Shown here piece by piece: positions 32,965 to 45,750 of a DNA stretch of 64,000 nucleotides. The stretch's first letter is position 1. Each line of letters starts with the position of its first letter. The notes under the pieces are model-generated. The model worked only from the letters and a program-made list of their open reading frames with translations. It searched no databases and was not told the origin of the DNA. Source of the stretch: Odobenus rosmarus divergens (taxonomy: Eukaryota; Chordata; Mammalia; Carnivora; Odobenidae). The stretch is from positions 1,662,090 through 1,726,089 of the forward strand of contig NW_004450331.1 of the NCBI RefSeq assembly GCF_000321225.1. Reading direction: 5' to 3'. The translations under genes were made by a program, and so were the position numbers.

Positions 32965-33424
32965 TAATGCTCAGAGTTCTTAAATGAGATTCTGGGGTAT
33001 GTTCTAGGGCCTCTCTTGATAGGTCCTGAAATCCAGTTTCTGCCTCTTCAATACCATGATGCAATATACATTAAAAAAAAATCTTTGCTTTGACGTTCAG
33101 ATTTCTGCCTTCTTGTTTGTTTTTTAAAATCCTTCTGCTCTGAACAATCCAAGAATTCAGAAATACTCAAGGGGAAAATCAGCAGAGTGTCAGACTCATT
33201 TCTCTGAACCTTCCTGCTTTATTGGGATCTTAGGTCTCCCAAATGCTGGTTGGCTAAGTGACCCTAAATTTTTGTCTCTCCAGTCTTGTGTGGTTGCCAT
33301 AGTTTGTTTGCCTCTCTGATTCTTAGCAGTAACTTTCTTCTTGGGCCTTCTACTCAGATTTGTGTCAAAAACTGTCAATTCCATAAAGGAAGAAGTAGCT
33401 GCAGAATGTTTGCTCAATTCTCTG

Positions 33425-33945
33425 ATTACTGTGTTGCAAATCCCCAGGACAACTCACAAGTTCAATGATTCAGAAGAAGGACTCACAGGGCTCAGCAAAC
33501 AGTCATACTCATGGCTACCGTTTATTACAGCAAAGCAATACAAAGCAAAATCAGCAAAGGGAAAAGTCATGGGAGAATCTAAGAATCCTCTTCCTGTGGA
33601 ATCACACAGGATGTGGTTAATTTCTCCAGTACTGAATTGTGACAACATATGTGAAATGTTGTCTGCCACAGACACTCATTAGATTTATTGCCCAAGCTTT
33701 GTATTGGAAGCTGGTCATAGGCACCTTTTGCCTAGCACATATCATAATTACAGACTCCCAGAAGGAAAGTGGGTGTTCTGCATAAGCTATCCTGTTTATA
33801 TAGTCTATACATAGTAAGCTACTTATCAGTTAAGGAATGGCAGGAACATTCTCATAATCCAAGTTCCCAGATGCCAGCGAAAGTCCACCCTTACAAGTAA
33901 GGCTTTCTAAGAATAGTGTCTCAGGCCTGCCGTGTTAGTTCTTTT
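33425..33945 (-). mobile_element. Old LTR relic (ERVL-type, MER21-like), antisense, tentative
   Basis: GGACAACTCACAAGTTCAATG, TTTATTACAGCAAAGCAATAC, AAAGCAAAATCAGCAAAGGG, GAATTGTGACAACATATGTG, AAATGTTGTCTGCC, GACTCCCAGAAGGAAAG and GCCAGCGAAAGTCC match an old mammalian LTR family remembered in antisense. No retroviral gene remnant seen. Confidence 0.45.
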
Positions 33946-36900
33946 TTGCACACCCTCTCTTAGGGATTTTGGCTCTTAGAGTCCTGTTTGTCTAAAAGTT
34001 CTTTGATGGCTTCAAACACTGGTTTTAAATAATTTTATCCATGTCACAGCTGTTATCATTGAGTGGTGCTGTGCTGCACAAGTGTCTGGTTATTTTTTCT
34101 TCTCTGCTGGAAATTTAATTTGAAAAATTGCAGAATTTGAGGCTTACAATGATGAAGTTTTTTCTTCCACCATGGAGTATTCATTTGTTTATCACTGGGC
34201 ACCTAAAGGATTACTTTAATCTAATTTCAGGAATTAGGATGATTTGAGGCTTCACTGAAGTCCCTGTGTATGTGTGTAGGGGGGTGAGTGTATCTTCAAT
34301 TCACTTTTACTTCTCTGGTGGAGCTTTTTGGGGTCTGGAACCCAAGAATGGGAACCCAAGCTCTCTCCCATGACTTGGCAGGCACTAGTATTTAAGTTTT
34401 ATCTTCCTCTCCTCCCAGAGGTAGTAAAAACACTGTTTGTCCCGTTAAGTGCTTCTTCTAGAATGAGTCAACAACTCCAGGTAAGAAGTGGCCCTAATGG
34501 GATTGCCTTTCTAGATTTTTATATTTTAAAAAGATTATTTTCAGATTATCTAGTTGCCCATGGACATTTTGATGTTAACTACATAGTTTGCAATTACTGA
34601 AAGTGGAATTCCTCCTCTACCTTATTTCTTACACTATAAAATAAGCTCCTTAAATGCAACATTTTGAGGAAAATCATGATGGTGAATAGGGTGTTTAGCA
34701 TTGCATATAGAAGCACAGCATATAGGGAAGGCAAATCTAAATCCAGATTTACATTGCCCATTCTATGAGGAAAAATAGCTGCCTCTTCATGAAAAAATAG
34801 ATTTAATATCATCAACCTGGTGCTAACCAACTATTTGCTCACCTTAGGGCATGACATGTAAGGGTTGGTCCCTCCTGCTTACAGACTGGGCTCTTAGCAG
34901 TGGCAGTAATCAGGGTAGCCTTGATGAAAGGAGGGCTGGATTTTTGAAGTCCATGTATAGCCCCAATCTTTCTAAGATAGCCAATTTGTTCATAAGTTGG
35001 TTGAGCAAGAACTGGGATATCAGAAAAAGATCTGCCAACATCTTCAGAATCAACTTGACCATCTGATTATTTAGCATCTCCTTCACAATAGGGCCTTTGT
35101 TCAGTATTTATGTGGAAAACAATTATTATTACAATCTAAGACAACTCTGAGAAGTCCAACTATATATCTCACTCCCAAATTTTATCATTCCTCTTCCTAG
35201 CTTACTACTTCCATGTCCTTCACCAACTATGAGTCACAAGATGGTGTAGACCTAGAAATCTCACTTTCTGTGCAAAGCAGACAAGAAATACTGCTTAGAT
35301 TTATTCTCACCGTAAAGAGTTCCTTTCCTTACTGCCCTCCATACCATCATTGAGTTGTAGTACCACTGTCTACTTCTAGCTAGTACCAGCATACTCTGCA
35401 GTACTGCTTGTACAACCAGCCTCAATTTTTTCCTCCTCAGTGAACTGGGAGATATAGTATTCTCTCCTATTACAAGTATAGTTCATGAGTTTGCTTACTT
35501 GCTCATTTGTTTTCTCCTTTCAGACACCCTGCCTCATTAAATTCAACTTGATGGATGTAAATGGATATTTAAACAAGATTCTACACTAGAGTAAAATTGA
35601 AACAGAAGAGGAAGTGGTGACATGTTGTTTCTCAGGGTTATATTTTAAGAGATTTGGAGAAGAAAATGTTAGTAAAAATTATAGCATGGGGAGCAAGATA
35701 GAAGTAGAAGCATCTCAGCTAAATAAAGAGAGTAAAAGTTTTAAGATAAATGTACTGCAAAGCCTCATTAGGCAGTAGTGGACCTGGGATACAAAAATTA
35801 AATATATTTGTAGCTTCTATAAAAGGAAGCAAATGAAAAAAGAAGTGAGGATTTATTGTGTTGAAGTTAGGTCTTTCCTACTTTATTTTCTGAAGAGTAT
35901 AGATATCACTCATGTACACCATAGATACACAGAAAAGAATATGATAGAAGAAAAAAAAATTTCAAATGCTAGCCCAGAAAATCTTCATGCTATTCATTAC
36001 TTTGAGTAAAACAAAACAAACCATGATGTATCATAATTTGCTTCTCAAAAAACTTTTATGCAGATACACTTTAAAGAACAAAAGTAGTCAGGTTTTACAA
36101 CTTTCACCTTATCTCTGTGTGGATGTATACTGGAGTCAAAGGAGTTTCCCTGACTTCTCTTGAATGGAAGAGGAACATCACAGATCTATTTGCCACCCAT
36201 TTCCTGGATTGGATTCACATTCTTTTTAGTAAAATAAATCTTTATTTACTACTATGTAATAGGTATTATACTAAACTAACACACAGGGCAATCGTCTAGT
36301 GTGGAAGAGAGTATGGAAAGATAATCACAATATATTGTGATGTGGATTATGTTAGAGCACTTATCAAGTAGGAACCAAGTGTGATATAGGCGTCAAGAAG
36401 CTTCAGAAGAAATCTTTGAAATTTTCAGTAGAACCATAAGAAGTCACTAAGAGACATTATCAATATGCTCTATTTATAATATTGACTTACAATCTTTGAA
36501 TAGGGAGAGAGAAACAGACCTGAAACCATCAGTGTCAATATGACTTAGGTAAGACTTTAGCTCACCTGTGTCAATATGATTTAGTTGTTTATTCCAGAAA
36601 ATCTTTGCCTAGGAAAGACAGGATTGTAAACAAAGCAAACAAAAAAACAAACAGAAACAGTCTCTAATTTTTTGTTTGCATAAAGAAATTCTGATAGGAT
36701 GGAGACAATAATTTGCTTACCTGGGCATACAGCTTGTTTATCAAACAACAGTTTGTCAAGACTCTTCAAGGCCCTTGCTTGCTGTGTCCATGAATCCTAA
36801 ACCATTTCATTAACTTAGTCAAATCTGATCAGTTTCCTCTCTTGACAGATAAGCTTTAAACCATTTGAGCATAGATCCCAAACTTCTAATATCTAATTTT

Positions 36901-36995
36901 CTGGATCTGAGACACAGCTAAGCACATCAAGGGAGTGCACTCTCCTACTGCAGTAAGTTTTCATACTTAATTTTGCTTTATTAACAAGATCTCTT
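33946..36995. other. Three kilobases with no gene or repeat recognised
   Basis: Single-copy-looking, moderately AT-rich DNA with no SINE or L1. Short open frames (34328-34600, 34851-35066, 35966-36163) have no recognisable similarity or splice context. Confidence 0.5.
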
Positions 36996-37015
36996 CAAGA
37001 AGTTTGTCCTTTCTG

Positions 37016-37829
37016 AAACAACCTAAGTGTCCATTGATGGATGAATGGATAAAGAAAATGTATACAGTTGACTCTTGAACAATGCAAGGGTTAGGGGTAG
37101 TGACCCGCCATGCAGTTGAAAATCCACATATCACTTTTGAATTCCCCCAAATTTAGCCTTTCGTGGGCTACAGTCTTACCAATAACATAAACAGTCAATT
37201 AACACATAGTTTGTATGTTATATGTATTATGTGCTGTATTCTTACAACAAAATAAGCTGGAGAAAAGAAAATATTAAGGAAGTCATAAGGAAGAAAAATA
37301 CATTTACAGTACTATATTTATGGACAAAAGTCTGCATATAGTAGACCCATTCAGTTCAAACCTGTGTTGTTCAAGGGTCAACTGTGGTCAACAATGGAAT
37401 ATTATCCAGCCATAAAAAGAAGGACTCTTGCCATTTGCAAGAGTGGAAATATCCTAATGGACCATTAGGATATTATGCTAGGTGAAATTAAGTCAGATGA
37501 TGCGGATGAGAGAGGGTGGGCAAAGTGGGTAAAGGGGGTCAGAAGTTACAAACTTCCAGTTATAAAAGAAATAAGCCCTGAGGATGTAATGCACAGCATG
37601 ATGACTATACTTAATAATACTCTACTGCATATTTGGAAGTTGCTAACAGAGTAAATCTTAAGAGTTCTTATCACAAGAGAAGAAAAATATTGTAACTATG
37701 TATGGTGATGGATGTTAACTAGACTTGTGATGACCATCTCACAATATACACAAGTATTTAATCATTATGTTACAGACGAAACTAATATAACATATGTCAA
37801 TTATACCTCAATTAATTATTTTTTAAAAA
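37016..37829 (+). mobile_element. L1 3' end (medium age), interrupted by a MER2-type element
   Basis: AACAACCTAAGTGTCCATTG, ATGGATGAATGGATAAAG, then the insertion, then CAACAATGGAATATTATCC, TATTATGCTAGGTGAAATTA and a 3' UTR ending TATGTCAATTATACCTC and A-tail. Direct repeats AAGAAGTTTGTCCTTTCT (36997-37014) and AAGAAGTCTGTCTTTTCT (from about 37828). Confidence 0.88.
37067..37385 (-). mobile_element. Tigger/MER2-type nonautonomous DNA transposon nested in L1
   Basis: Inverted ends CAGTTGACTCTTGAACAATGC and GTTGTTCAAGGGTCAACTG flank AACCTGTGTTGTTC (right end), ACAGTACTATATTTATGG and AACATAAACAGTCAATTAAC. It splits the L1 phrase GAAAATGTA/CAATGGAATATT. Left TA target is present; the right is decayed. 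Confidence 0.85.
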
Positions 37830-37939
37830 GAAGTCTGTCTTTTCTAACTACAAACTACTACCAGACACACAAAAATAATCAACTCATTGCTATCAGCTAC
37901 GAGGCCAAATATTAAGTTCATATGAGAATTAACTGAGGA

Positions 37940-38040
37940 ACTTGTAAGAAATATAGGTTTCCATGTTTCATGCTTCACAGTGATTCTGATTTAGGGGGAT
38001 TAGCACAAGGTCCAGGAATCTCTATTTTAAAAAGTACCAG
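37940..38040. mobile_element. hAT nonautonomous relic (MER5/MER20 group), partial
   Basis: GTGATTCTGATTTAGGGGG, CACAAGGTCCAGGAATCTC, ATTTTAAAAAGTACCAG follow the palindromic MER family core. Confidence 0.45.
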
Positions 38041-38059
38041 TTTTTTCCTAATGCAGGCT

Positions 38060-38765
38060 ATATTTAGATCATGTTTAGAAAAATAATGCTTTCCTCCCTG
38101 CAAAGCAGCAAACATATGTTTGTGTACATGTATATATTATATATTATACATATACACACATGTATTATATATATATTATATATACATATATATGTTATAT
38201 ATATACTATATACGCATATAGAAACATATCATATAAAAATAATACCCATATTAAATGTTCTGCACACTTCTTATGGAAATGGGATCATACACATACATAC
38301 ATATATATATATATATGACATGATTTTTTCAGGGAACATTATATTATATAATCTTTCTGAATCATCACATACAGATCTGCATTATTTTTAATAGCTACAT
38401 CATATTCCACGATATGCATGTACCATAATTTATCCAGGCCTCATTAATGGTCATTTAGATTGCCTTTTTTTTTTTTTTTTTTTGCTATTATAAGCAATGC
38501 TGCAATGAATACCTTCACACATTTATGCTAAAATATCTGTAGAATATAAAGAATGGAATAGACACAGAAGAGTAGGATTGCTAGGTCAGAGGGTATATGC
38601 TCTTTAAAATTTGATAGATCTTGCTGAATTGCTCACCAACTTAGTTACACTAATTGTCCTGCCAATTATCTCGGAGACTAATGTTTTCCAACGCATATAT
38701 GATACTAGTATCAATTTTTTTCATCTTTATCTATCTGGCAGGTAAAAAAATAAATAAAATCTTAA
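38060..38765. repeat. Ancient L1M 3' UTR relic with AT-rich simple repeats
   Basis: AATGGGATCATACACATAC, GCATGTACCATAATTTATCC, AATGGTCATTTAGATTGCC, TGCTATTATAAGCAATGCTG, CAATGAATACCTTC, AGGATTGCTAGGTCAGAGGG, TTTGATAGATCTTGC and GTCCTGCCAATTATC follow a well-known ancient L1 3' UTR. Includes (TA)n-rich stretches at 38125-38215 and 38298-38317 and a T-run at 38466-38483. Confidence 0.7.
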
Positions 38766-38994
38766 TTTGCTTTTTTATCATGTCTTTAGTAGAATAACCA
38801 GCATTCAGTGTACCACTGAAACACAATTATCTAAAGTTCTACAAAACATATCATAATTTACTTTTGGAAAACTTTTATTTTTACACTGAAACTTAACACT
38901 ATCACCTTTAAGACAGATGGGATGGATGAATTCCAAATATATGTCCACTATGTAGTATCTACTTAGTACCTCCTTTTACCAAGTTATATAAAAG

Positions 38995-39215
38995 GAAAGT
39001 GAGAGTCATAAGACGTGTGTTCAAGCCCTGGCTTTGCCACCCAGCAGCTAGGTGACCTTGGGCAAGTTGCCTGCCCCAGAGCTTCAGTTTCCTCTTTTGT
39101 AAAATGGGGATTCTACTCATTTGATAGAATTGTTTTGAAAATTAAATGAGACTATAATTTTCACTACATATATTAGCTATGTATAACCACCACCACCACA
39201 ATAACAATGCACGGA
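38995..39215 (+). repeat. MIR SINE relic
   Basis: CAAGCCCTGGCTTTGCCACC, TAGGTGACCTTGGGCAAGTTG, CTTCAGTTTCCTCTTTTG, AAAATGGGGATTCTACTC and TTAAATGAGACTATAA: a well-preserved MIR core. Confidence 0.9.
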
Positions 39216-40059
39216 AAATTAGCAAATGACTAGAATTGTTTGTAAAAGCCTTTCTTAATAATTACAAAATAATTATGTTGGTATTACCATAGTCAGATTC
39301 TATGAGGTGAGTCAACCATTTATTGGGATTACTAAAGTCACTACAAGAGTGTATATTTCATAAGGCTAACATACTGCTCACAAAATCACTGTTGTGGTTC
39401 TCTATGAATACTCTTCTAATAGTAGTTCAGAAAACATTTCCCAAATTACTTATTAGCTCCTTAGATAAAATGGAATTATCCAAATACACAATCAACTACA
39501 CACCAGGAATTTCTTTTCAAGTTCCTAAGAGGATCTTGTTTCTAAGCACAAACAGTAAAGCAATTCAAGTTATGCCACAGAGATTTCCTAGAGTAATATA
39601 TTAATATATTGGAGCTGCTATCCTTCATTCTTTCCCAAAACTACTATCAACCTAACACACTCATTCCTTAAATGTCTCAATACCCACTGTGCAAAAAGTC
39701 CTATGCTAAGAACTAGGGGTATAAAATCTCTGCACTCAAAAGATAAAGACTCATATTAAAGATAAAAGGGCAAAGCATTGTTATCTACATTTGCCTGTGC
39801 TTCTACTATGATAAATAATGCGTCAATGGCTCATGACCCATGGAGCTCATTTTCTTTTGAATGGACACCAATGGACCTATTACACTTCCTATCCCTGGGC
39901 CAGGTAAAACAAAGCCAGAAATGAGATGTCATTGTCCTATGGCTTACTCCCAAAAGTTCTCAATGGCTCAACTCACCTAAGTCTTCTGCCTTTACTTTCT
40001 TCCTCCACATCATGACTTTTGCAAAAATTTGTGATGATTTTTTTAATGAGTAAAATGAT
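39216..40059. other. No gene or repeat recognised
   Basis: AT-rich sequence just beyond the proposed 3' end of HYCC1; it may still be transcribed if a more distal polyadenylation site is used. Confidence 0.4.
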
Positions 40060-43000
40060 CTGGAAAAAATATTTTTTCAGTTTTTATTTCAATTAAACAA
40101 GAGGCAACACTGTTGTATAAAGTATTGCATATGGACATTTACACAAATATACAAAACTTCAAAAAACTAAACTCCAGTTTATTTCCATAGCCTTAAAAAG
40201 GTAGAGAGCACATAAAAATATGCAAAGTCATAGTTTATTCTTAGGAATGTAAACTCTAGGAATACAATTAGAAACAAGTATATTTACTATGAAAAGATTA
40301 GTATCACTACATGATTAGAAGATAAGAGGTACACAAAAAAACTCCATATAAGAGGAAGCAAAGGTATGCAAAATAAGATCTTGAGTTTACTAATAGAAAC
40401 TTCATGTCAAGACACAGGTACTCTAGAAATCTACTATAAAAAAACACAAAAACATCTTCCAAAACGTTCACTGCTAGTCTCTTTAGATATGCACAAATTA
40501 CAAAGTACAGAAGACAATGTATTTAAGTTCTGATAAAGAATTTAACAAATTAAACAAATGTGAATAATTCAAAGTATTAAGTATAATTTTTCTAAGCAAC
40601 TAATCTAAAAGTACAAATTCATGCTAATTAAAGAAATAGAGAGTTTTCATTTTTCATCCAAAGATTGGGAATACACTATTATACATTAATTTCTATCTAC
40701 AATGCTAATTTATGTACCCATCAAATTATTCTTCTTTTTAATGGCTTTTTTAAAAACATTTTTTTCAGTCACATTATTTACCATAAAGATTCCTCGATGT
40801 GCTTCCCTTTAATAAAGTGTAAATTTATTGTGCCTATAAACTCAAATGTTAAACAGCCTTATTTTAAATATTTGTTTAAAATTATGTTTCAGAGTACATT
40901 TTTTTCTCTATAATTTAAATGTAAAGGTTTTAACATCTTAATTTTATTCTTCCAAAATCAGCAAAACCCCTTAGAACTCAGATCATTTTTATCTATTTTG
41001 GTCTAAAAAATATATTTCCCTTTAATTCAACTTTTTGTTTTTATGTGAATAATGTTTGCTAAGCAGTTGCTTCATAATTGAAAAGGGCAATGAAATATTG
41101 CTTATTCAAAGCAAACTGTGTCATCATTTAAGGACTGAGGATTTCTAACCTTCAAGTCTACAGACCTGCCTTAAAAATTTCCATGGTGGTGTACAAGGGG
41201 TTCCGGGGTCCTCACTTGTCCTGGGTCCTCTTGAAAGGTCTACTTTGTTTCTCTCCCCCACTTCATTCCAAAGGCAAATGCTGGGACCCAGCTTCATTAG
41301 AATACCTCAGGTAGTTGGGTATTTGAAGAGTGAGAGGTTGGGTAATTTCAAGAACCTCTAATGGCTTAAAATGTGGAATGGAACTACAAATTCTGTTCAG
41401 ATCCTTTGAAGTATGGGGTACAAGGACCCATTTTGGGTGGAATCCTTCTTGTGGTAAGGGTATTATTCTGGATATGTAGGAGATCTGTGACCAAACGGCT
41501 ACATCAGGATCTTCATGAGAAAACAAGCTACAAACGTGACTCCAACTCAATCTGGAGAGATGAGTGGGAAGAGAGCAATAGGGATCATTGTAATTGCTAC
41601 CAAAGTTAGCATTATCCAATATTTATAATTGCTATAAAAATTTTCAAATGTATAATCCTTATTTGAAACAGTATCAAAGGTACTATAAATAATTTTACTG
41701 TTAACATAACTTCACACCCCAGAAAATCAACTGGTGCAAATTATTTGAAGCATAAATTCAGATCCACTCCACTGAGTAAGCCTTCAGAGTTTTTAAAAGG
41801 ATATACACATGCAGATTTGTTGTGCATTGTATAAAAGGATGGTACCCCTTTTATACCTAAAATTGTAGGCATCCATAGCTCTGATTCTGTTTATAGTTAA
41901 CAAGAAAAATACAAAATGTTATATTTTTATTGTAGAAATGAAAAATCATTAAAAATTTAGAATTAGAGGATCTAATAAGTGTTACAGACACTATTAAAAA
42001 TTCATTAGCTGTTAAAAACAATGAAGATTATAATATTTATTATCTAACATATTTGATCTAGGGTTGTGAGATCACTGAGAATTCTAAATACTAGGTAAGT
42101 AATTTGTTTGTACTTTAATACTCTCTTCTCAAACTGTAATGTGCGTAAAAATCACTTGAGGATCTTGTTAAAATGCAGATTACGATTCAGTAGATCAACG
42201 GTGGCTCTGAGGTTCTACATCTTTAACAAGATGCCTAGTGATGCCAATGCAATATACTGGTCCTCAGACTATAGGAGTAGCAATGATCTAGGATAATACC
42301 AAAATGAAGATCCGTTATAGCAGCTGGATGATTAAAATCTGATCTCTCATTTGTGTCAGCTGTTTCCTCAAACTTTTTCTACAAGTTTCCTAAGCACCTT
42401 AACTTGCTTAAAAAGCCAATCTTCTAAAGTAGTTCTTAAGACTATTAATACTGTTAGTAGCTACATGCCCAGGGGAAATTCTTTGTTAAAGAATTACAAA
42501 AAGACAATAGGAAATTCACAGTGACATTTTAAAATATTTTAAATTGTACACAGGATTCCTGTTAAATTAATACAATATCAACTTTCACTGTCTGGTTGTC
42601 TTTTTTTTTTTTTCCTACTACAATTTATGCCAATAGATCTTATTCCATTTCTATTACTGGAACTAAAAAACTCAAATTCACTTATATTAAAAACCATATT
42701 CTAGTCAGAGTTAATGAATGAAAACTAGTTCGTGTTTTTTGAAGAATTAGATTTAAAATGGTAGCCAAAGCAGTTTTGTAAAAATTGCATTCATAGTGTA
42801 TGCTTTAGCACTCCTCAGGACATACAAATTTCTCACATTTGAGCTCTGCATAAGCAGGCACAAAAGGAAAACTAGCATGTTCTGTGTGACCACAGCTAGG
42901 GACTGCAAATAAGGAAGACACTGTGTAATAACAGTGAAAGAGACAAAGAGGGAACCGCTCCCTAGGCCTTCCTTCCCAGTCAACTTACTCTCATCCTCAG

Positions 43001-44357
43001 CCTTGCTTTCTCTCTCTCCCTCTGAATTATTAGTTAAGTATACTTGATTTACAGGGAACCTCAACCATAGCCAAATCAACTACCACTAGCAAACACCAAA
43101 CTTTTACATCTATCTAGAGGTCACATAGTTCTCCATAGCTACAAACAAGTTTGTTTAGCTTCTGTCATATTGCCTTTTTCATTTTTATTTTTTGGTTGGG
43201 GGCAACTACATTGATTATTCTATCATTACAAGAATATTTAAATTAGGCCTGTTCACAAAAAAAATGAATTTTTTTCACATTTTATAATTCTAAATTTAAG
43301 AACACAAACATAAATGACCTAAATTAGTTAATGTATAAATGTCCTTTGTCCATATTTCTCTATATTCTCTTTCATGACATTTTATAGTTGAAAAATTTAC
43401 CTAATATCCTTCATTTGCCGACAAACAATTCAGTATTATATGGTTGACACTGGTATCTTGAGAGCTGGGTTGCACAATTTACAATGATTTCCAGGAAGTC
43501 TTCAATGATGTGTGCTTTGAATTACGAGAAACCAAACTACCTAGGGTTTCCAAAGTCAAGCAGCAGCGTAAATGAGCTTCATAGCCTATTACATTTTAGG
43601 AATTAAAGGGGATTTTCACTTGCTAAATCCAGATCAAATACTTCAAAACAACACATCTACTAGCAATCTGATTTTTGATATAAAAATGTTCCAAAGATAA
43701 CAACAGAAATTCCTCTACCCAGCCCCTGGAATTATAGAATAGTCTAGGTACTGAGTTAGTAGGCATTTTCCAGTGCTTTATATCAACAATTTCACTAATC
43801 TCAAGGATAATCTGATTACAAACATTTTTATCGGACACTTTTCATACACATCATTTTTGTTTTCTCACGTGGCTGTTTTTCAGACTGCCATGCTGCACGT
43901 CAGCTGGAGACTTCCCAGAGCTGCACCTCTGCCTCCTTCTTTCAGAAACAGTTCCCATACATGGAGATTCCCTTTGACTCTGAAGGCCAAACATACAACT
44001 ACCAAAGTAGGAGTTATTAAAAAATAAGAACTCACAACCTCTCATGAGATGTAACCAATCTGATCAGACAACCTGCCAAAATGTATTGTTATACTGACAA
44101 TCTTAGGGCAACAGAAACAAATAAGAAAGAAAAAAAGACTAAAATCAAGGGGGAAAATACATCCAAGAAATAACAAAACCATATTTCAACTTACTACAAC
44201 CTACATATTATTCCCTTCATAAAGTCAAGGTAGCCTTCAGAATTTAAGACATCAGGGCTCCTGTCTGGAATAGGGATGAGACAGACCCTGGGCACTGTCA
44301 TAAAGAAGCAAAGTCGTCTCTCTAGATTTGCTGGTTAGGTGAGAAAACTATTACAAA
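40060..44357 (-). other. HYCC1: Probable HYCC1 3' UTR
   Basis: Sequence following the HYCC1 stop codon in the direction of transcription. It is AT-rich, has no Can-SINE or L1 insertion, and contains only one recognisable old repeat (hAT relic at 42115-42295). Several AATAAA signals on the gene strand (TTTATT on the plus strand) occur, for example near 43185, 42031, 41928, 40944, 40825, 40233, 40181 and 40083. The most distal of these is followed by a T-rich stretch, so the UTR could run about 4.3 kb. The end is inferred, and shorter alternative ends are equally possible. Open frames such as 41263-41619 look like chance. Confidence 0.45.
42115..42295 (+). mobile_element. hAT nonautonomous relic (MER5-type) in HYCC1 3' UTR
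   Basis: CTCAAACTGTAATGTGCG, AAATCACTTGAGGATCTTG, TTAAAATGCAGATTACG, ATTCAGTAGATC, CATCTTTAACAAGATGCC and GAGTAGCAATGATCTAGG follow MER5A almost end to end. Confidence 0.75.
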
Positions 44358-44932
44358 TTAATCTGTGGACAGAGTAATGCTAATACTAGGAGGTCTCTGC
44401 TGACCTGATTGATGCTTCATTGGAAGTTCAGTCCTTTCAGAAACGTAAATAAGCTTTTCTTCTTGGAGACTACAAGCAGAAAACCTATTGGCATCTGTCC
44501 CAGGCCCACAGCCAACAGCAGATGATGGGTTATGTGGGACTGTGACACCACTGACTTGTTCAAAGGATTTACTAAACACAGTTGCGGCAGTCTTAGCCAA
44601 ACCATGGCTACAAGGTTTAGGCAGAGATTGGCTGGTAGTTAACGTCAGTCTCTTCAAAGAGAGAAGCTCAAGATTCTCACTCTGGGCTCTTTGAGTTTGT
44701 TTTCGGGCAAAGTGATCTTTGCAAGACTCCCCTGTAGTTTCTTTTTCTTTTCCTCCAGTTTTACTTCCGGCTGACCGTCTCTGAGTCTTTCCTACACTTG
44801 TCTTGTTACTAGAATTGTTACTACTGTTTGATAAACCGGACTGGCTGGTACTAGACGCAGCCCTGGAATAAAATCCCTCATCAACTTCAGATATCTCCAT
44901 CAGTTCTTCTTGACCTGTTAATTCCGCATTTC
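44358..44932 (-). CDS. HYCC1: HYCC1 terminal coding exon, C-terminal tail and stop codon
   Basis: The terminal coding exon has 575 nt: two bases completing a Gly codon, 190 codons, and TAA at 44358-44360. The acceptor is TTTGTTTAG before GAAATGCGG. The protein starts [20 protein letters not shown], continues through a Ser/Asn-rich stretch ([12 protein letters not shown]), a basic region ([20 protein letters not shown]) and [16 protein letters not shown], and ends [11 protein letters not shown], the known hyccin C-terminus (human residues about 332-521). The tail is low complexity and probably disordered; by family knowledge it is a regulatory region outside the TTC7-binding core. HYCC1 loss causes hypomyelination with congenital cataract in humans. 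The reading frame is intact. An antisense open frame at 44488-44694 is a shadow. Confidence 0.97.
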
Positions 44933-45750
44933 CTAAACAAAGAAATAATAAAGACTAATTAATATGAAGTATTTTAAATAATTCTTGTTTCATGGTTAAT
45001 AGCAAATCAGTGATACTTTAAACTTTAGCACAATTACATAAAGCAACAGATTATAGACCAAAATCAAAGGATAAATCAAAACATTCTATAAAATAGAAAA
45101 ATAGTTCATTGTAACTAAATAAGAGTAATTTAGAGTGTATTAAACAAAAAGCATGCCATAAACCAGCCCCCCCAACCCGTGTTTTTAGAAAGAATTCTCT
45201 TACTATTCATGCAAAAGATCAGAAATAATTAGGAAAAATACCACACAGAAAAACTATGGGTAAACTCTCCCCCAGTAGCAAAGCAGTATAAAATCAAAGA
45301 TCTTACCAAGTAACTTTAAAGAAAAATGATATTAAGATATTTTAAAGATTTTTTTAAAGGTTGCATTCTACGTTCTAGATTATTTTACTTAGATAAAAAA
45401 AAGACTATAACACGAGCTCAAACTTGTTAAAATTCTATATACTTTATCCTTCAAATCCAAAGATGGCAAAAATACAAAGATAAAAAAATAATTTCAGATC
45501 TCAAAACATAAGCAGAAAATTATTTTGGAAGTAATTTTCTGCCTTAGTTTTCATAACAATTTACTCAGAGAAAATACAGGTATGACCATTCCAAAGAGCA
45601 TTAGATCATTGAGAAACTGTGGTGCATAATTCATGCATTTTGATTATTAGATACATGCAAAATTTTTGTGACTGTGCAACTGTTGCTTAAGACATGCAGC
45701 AGTGGCCCCTTGCCATGAGATACCTTGGAGGGCAGCTAGAAAGTGCCCTG

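Larger units (their letters stand above)
31690..33050 (-). repeat. L1M relic, antisense, carrying two Can-SINEs
   Basis: GGCACCAACTATTATTGAGTTG, TGTCTATTTCTCCTTTCAATTC, AAATGACTTCTTTATCTCTC and ATTAGTATAACCATTC are the reverse of the L1 ORF2 endonuclease region; further right, TTCTGTTGTCTGGCATTC and ACTAGGTATTTTATATG resemble the reverse of an L1M 5' region. Interrupted by SINEs at 32127-32329 and 32769-32964. Confidence 0.6.

Noticed and set aside
41263..41619. 118-residue minus-strand open frame within the HYCC1 3' UTR
   Set aside because: No recognisable domain, an overlapping antisense frame of similar length, and a position after the gene's stop codon.
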